Assembly (NCBI GenBank): GCA_016284235.1
Contig: JAEEOK010000050.1
Coordinates: 1-59,789 of the forward strand
Reading direction: 5' to 3'
DNA: 59,789 nt
Source of the DNA: Succinivibrionaceae bacterium
GTDB lineage: Bacteria; Pseudomonadota; Gammaproteobacteria; Enterobacterales; Succinivibrionaceae
The notes beneath the pieces were generated by a model, which searched no databases, was not told the origin of the DNA, and was given only the letters and a program-made list of their open reading frames with translations. Shown one piece after another: positions 57,437 through 59,789 of the stretch (position 1 is the stretch's first letter; every line of letters starts with the position of its first letter). Made by a program: the position numbers and the translations under genes.

Positions 57437-59017
57437 ATGAAAAAATTAGAAAATAGTAATACTAAAAAATTCAGTATATATTTCGCAGTCCTTGCGTTGA
57501 CTTTAATTATTTGCTGCATAAATGGCGTTGATACAACTCTAGACAATTACGGGAAATTTAACTGGTACCTTGATTATTCTAATGGTTTCATGAAGAGAGC
57601 CCTTCCCGGCCAATTGTTGCATTTTTTCTATTTTATAACAGATCAACAATTCATTTACAATTATGTTAATGAATCAATAAAACACATTCATATTATTTTT
57701 GTAATATTATTTATTTGTCTATTAGGAATTTACTATTTATTATTAGTAAAAAAACATACAAACAAACCGGAAACAATAACAATATTATTTGGATTCCTTG
57801 TTTCATCGTATTTCATGAAGGAAATTCTAAACTTAACAGGTTATCTTGATATTATAGTTAGCACATTAGTTTTATTATCTTATATACTTTATCATCAAAA
57901 ATTTTATGTACTATCAGTGGTAACTATTTCTGTATCATGCTTGATTTCGGAAATATCTATGTTTTTTTGGTTACCAGTGATTGCTCTCAATATTTTTATA
58001 ATAAAAGTACCAAAATCTAGAATTTTTCTGTTTTTCATACCTGTACTGTTCGCAGTAGCGGTCCACTTTCTTTCTTGTTTTCCAGAAACTCTTCTAAAAA
58101 TGTATAAAAATTCCGATATTTCGGAAGGAATGATAGAATATATTAACAATTTTTTTAAAGAGCAAAAAGATATACCAAAGTTAATTTCAGATAGGTTATC
58201 CATTATATATGATAATATTTTCAATGTTTTTATAGGATTCCTTTTTATAGGCTTTACATCATTTAGTTTTTTTGCAATAACATTCGAAAAAATTATAAAG
58301 TTTAATATCTCTAAAATTTATATCAGGATTATTGTTGCAATTATATTTTTTATTTGTTCATTTGCCCCTTTTTTTTTAATATTATTAGCTGTAGATTTTT
58401 GGCGATTCGTTTATTTTTCAATTTTTTCATCCTTTTTACTTTTAATAATATTATGTGACGCGCTTAATGATTTTTTTGTAAAATCAAAATTATCAAATTT
58501 ATTGATTATAATGTCTTTTTTTGTATCAATATTTACACTTTTTTCCCCACCTGTAAAGATGTCAGAAAATAAAATGACAGTACGATATAATGTTGAATTA
58601 CGATCAATTTCAGATTACCATTTTGATAATTACAGGTTAACTTCAAATAAACCGGTTTATTTATTACAGGATTATTACAACAATAGAAAAGGAATTTTTG
58701 ATCGTGTTGGTTGGAATAAGGACATATATTCCGTTCGTACTTGTAAAAGAGAAGGAAATGTTATACCTCCTGTTTTATCATCACCTGGTAGAAAAAAAAT
58801 ATTGGTAGAAGGAGCATTTTCAAATGACGATCCTGATCAAGTAAAACAAATTGAATTATGGGGGATGGTACTCAATATCCATAGAAATCAAAAAAATATT
58901 TTTGATGCAGTATTTCCACGCGATCTAGCTGTAAAAGTGCCAATAGAACTAGTTTGCAGAAAATCGTCTAATGATTGGAATATCAAACAGTTTGTTATTG
59001 TTACCGTAAGTGAGTAA
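57437..59017 (+). CDS. Polytopic membrane protein of unknown function, strongly AT-rich
   Basis: 526 aa with about ten hydrophobic helices and a soluble C-terminal domain of some 130 residues containing Cys. The N-terminal FNWYLDYSNGFMKRALPG stretch resembles uncharacterised membrane proteins found near polysaccharide genes, but I cannot name a family. Base composition is clearly more AT-rich than neighbours (runs of TTT and ATA codons), suggesting transfer. The ATG at 57437 has no good ribosome site; an in-frame TTG at 57389 is the alternative. Frame is open, so the gene may be functional. Confidence 0.7.
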   Translation: MKKLENSNTKKFSIYFAVLALTLIICCINGVDTTLDNYGKFNWYLDYSNGFMKRALPGQLLHFFYFITDQQFIYNYVNESIKHIHIIFVILFICLLGIYYLLLVKKHTNKPETITILFGFLVSSYFMKEILNLTGYLDIIVSTLVLLSYILYHQKFYVLSVVTISVSCLISEISMFFWLPVIALNIFIIKVPKSRIFLFFIPVLFAVAVHFLSCFPETLLKMYKNSDISEGMIEYINNFFKEQKDIPKLISDRLSIIYDNIFNVFIGFLFIGFTSFSFFAITFEKIIKFNISKIYIRIIVAIIFFICSFAPFFLILLAVDFWRFVYFSIFSSFLLLIILCDALNDFFVKSKLSNLLIIMSFFVSIFTLFSPPVKMSENKMTVRYNVELRSISDYHFDNYRLTSNKPVYLLQDYYNNRKGIFDRVGWNKDIYSVRTCKREGNVIPPVLSSPGRKKILVEGAFSNDDPDQVKQIELWGMVLNIHRNQKNIFDAVFPRDLAVKVPIELVCRKSSNDWNIKQFVIVTVSE

Positions 59018-59789
59018 AATCAAGCTTCAGGACAATAACTTGTGTTAAATTATTTGTAAAATTTTTAGGTCTAAATCTCATATTTAGACCTTTTAAAATT
59101 CCCTGCCATACCTTCTTCTAGCTATAGAATTTGTTATCTGCTTCTATTCACGAAGCTTTTAAGCCATTGTCCATTAGTTTTGTATACCTGTTACTATATT
59201 TGTAAGATCAGTAATTATTTTTGTAACGGATCGATTCTTCAGTCAAAAGACCTGGTTCCTGATAGGATTGCTTATAATCTTTAGAATCGGATTATATACT
59301 TTTTTGAGGAACTAGAGACTGAAAACAGTTTGATATTTTCAAAAAATTTACTATCTTAGAGCAGGTGCGGTCAACTAAGATATCTGATAAGACCCTAGAT
59401 CTGACAGACAAATCTCATCTTCTAAAATCACGTCTGCTGTTAAACGATCGTAAAAGTTGAGCACCTATAAATTATGAAACAAATAGATAACGGAGTGATT
59501 TTCCTCATATCTAAATTCTTTTCTATTTATGAGAAAAAACGTGAAATAAGCTGATAATTCTGCGAATTATCTCCCTGTTACACACAAATAAAAAAAATTA
59601 CATAAATTCCACATAACAGCTCAATGAAAATTTTAAACACAGAGGTATCGTAAGCGAGAACAATGTCACAGCCAAGTTAGTTTGTCATCAAAACAGTCCA
59701 CTAAATTGTCAAATTCTCAGCTCTAAAATTTTCCTGAGTAAAAGATCCTAATTTTGCCAGTTGTTGTTGCTCTCTTCCTTTGTCAAAAC
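59018..59789. other. Gene-free AT-rich right end
   Basis: Contains a terminator at 59068-59094. No gene, repeat or RNA is recognised in the remaining ~690 nt. Confidence 0.5.
59068..59094 (+). terminator. Terminator after the AT-rich membrane-protein gene
   Basis: GGTCTAAAT, loop CTCAT, ATTTAGACC, then TTTT. A T run also precedes the stem, so it could work on both strands. Confidence 0.8.

Overview
The window looks like a chromosomal piece of an AT-leaning anaerobic gammaproteobacterium. The housekeeping genes (rsgA, psd, orn, ettA, dusA, alr-dnaB, leuBCD, slyD, yheS, rlmJ) are of the enteric/Aeromonadales type. A four-subunit fumarate reductase (frdABCD), an AhpF with unusual domain order and a giant CoA-dehydratase activase point to a fermentative, succinate-producing gut or rumen bacterium. 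Succinivibrionaceae is my best guess, by inference only.

Layout. (1) 0.6-4.1 kb: rsgA, psd, orn, then two tandem tRNA-Gly(GCC) and a convergent tRNA-Gly(CCC). (2) 4.4-6.7 kb: peroxide defence, ahpC and a domain-permuted ahpF, separated by a terminator-like hairpin. (3) 7.3-11.2 kb: frdABCD, ending in a clear terminator, then a small HMA-type metal-binding protein. (4) 11.2-13.3 kb: a lipoprotein subtilase. (5) 13.5-35.3 kb: a very large ter (tellurite/stress response) cluster. Sixteen genes are read leftward from a consensus promoter near 33.9 kb, and terC is read rightward from the same control region. (6) 35.4-37.1 kb: a DUF1294 membrane protein and dusA. (7) 37.2-43.8 kb, leftward: ettA, a DUF4136-like lipoprotein and the giant activase. 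(8) 44.4-49.5 kb: a small membrane-anchored protein, an iron-type alcohol dehydrogenase, alr and dnaB. (9) 50.1-53.2 kb: leuBCD without leuA. (10) 53.4-59.0 kb: slyD with a repeated His/Cys tail, yheS-rlmJ, and a strongly AT-rich polytopic membrane protein.

The ter cluster is the most interesting part. It joins in one array every module described for Ter stress systems: five TerD-domain proteins, TerC, an AIM24-like protein, and a phospho-signalling set (one TerY with a zinc-binding tail, two short TerY proteins, a kinase with a zinc ribbon, and a PP2C phosphatase). It also has YceG-TelA and the complete five-enzyme 'biosynthetic module' (ATP-grasp, HAD, HpcH/CitE-like lyase, PRTase-TRSP, StiP-like PRTase-PELOTA), predicted in published comparative genomics to make a nucleoside-like metabolite. 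I see no transcription regulator, TerA or TerB. The intergenic region between terD and terC carries four separate inverted repeats, and the terD transcript would have a ~300-nt structured leader.

The assignments rest on reading motifs and remembered family sequences. No database search was run.
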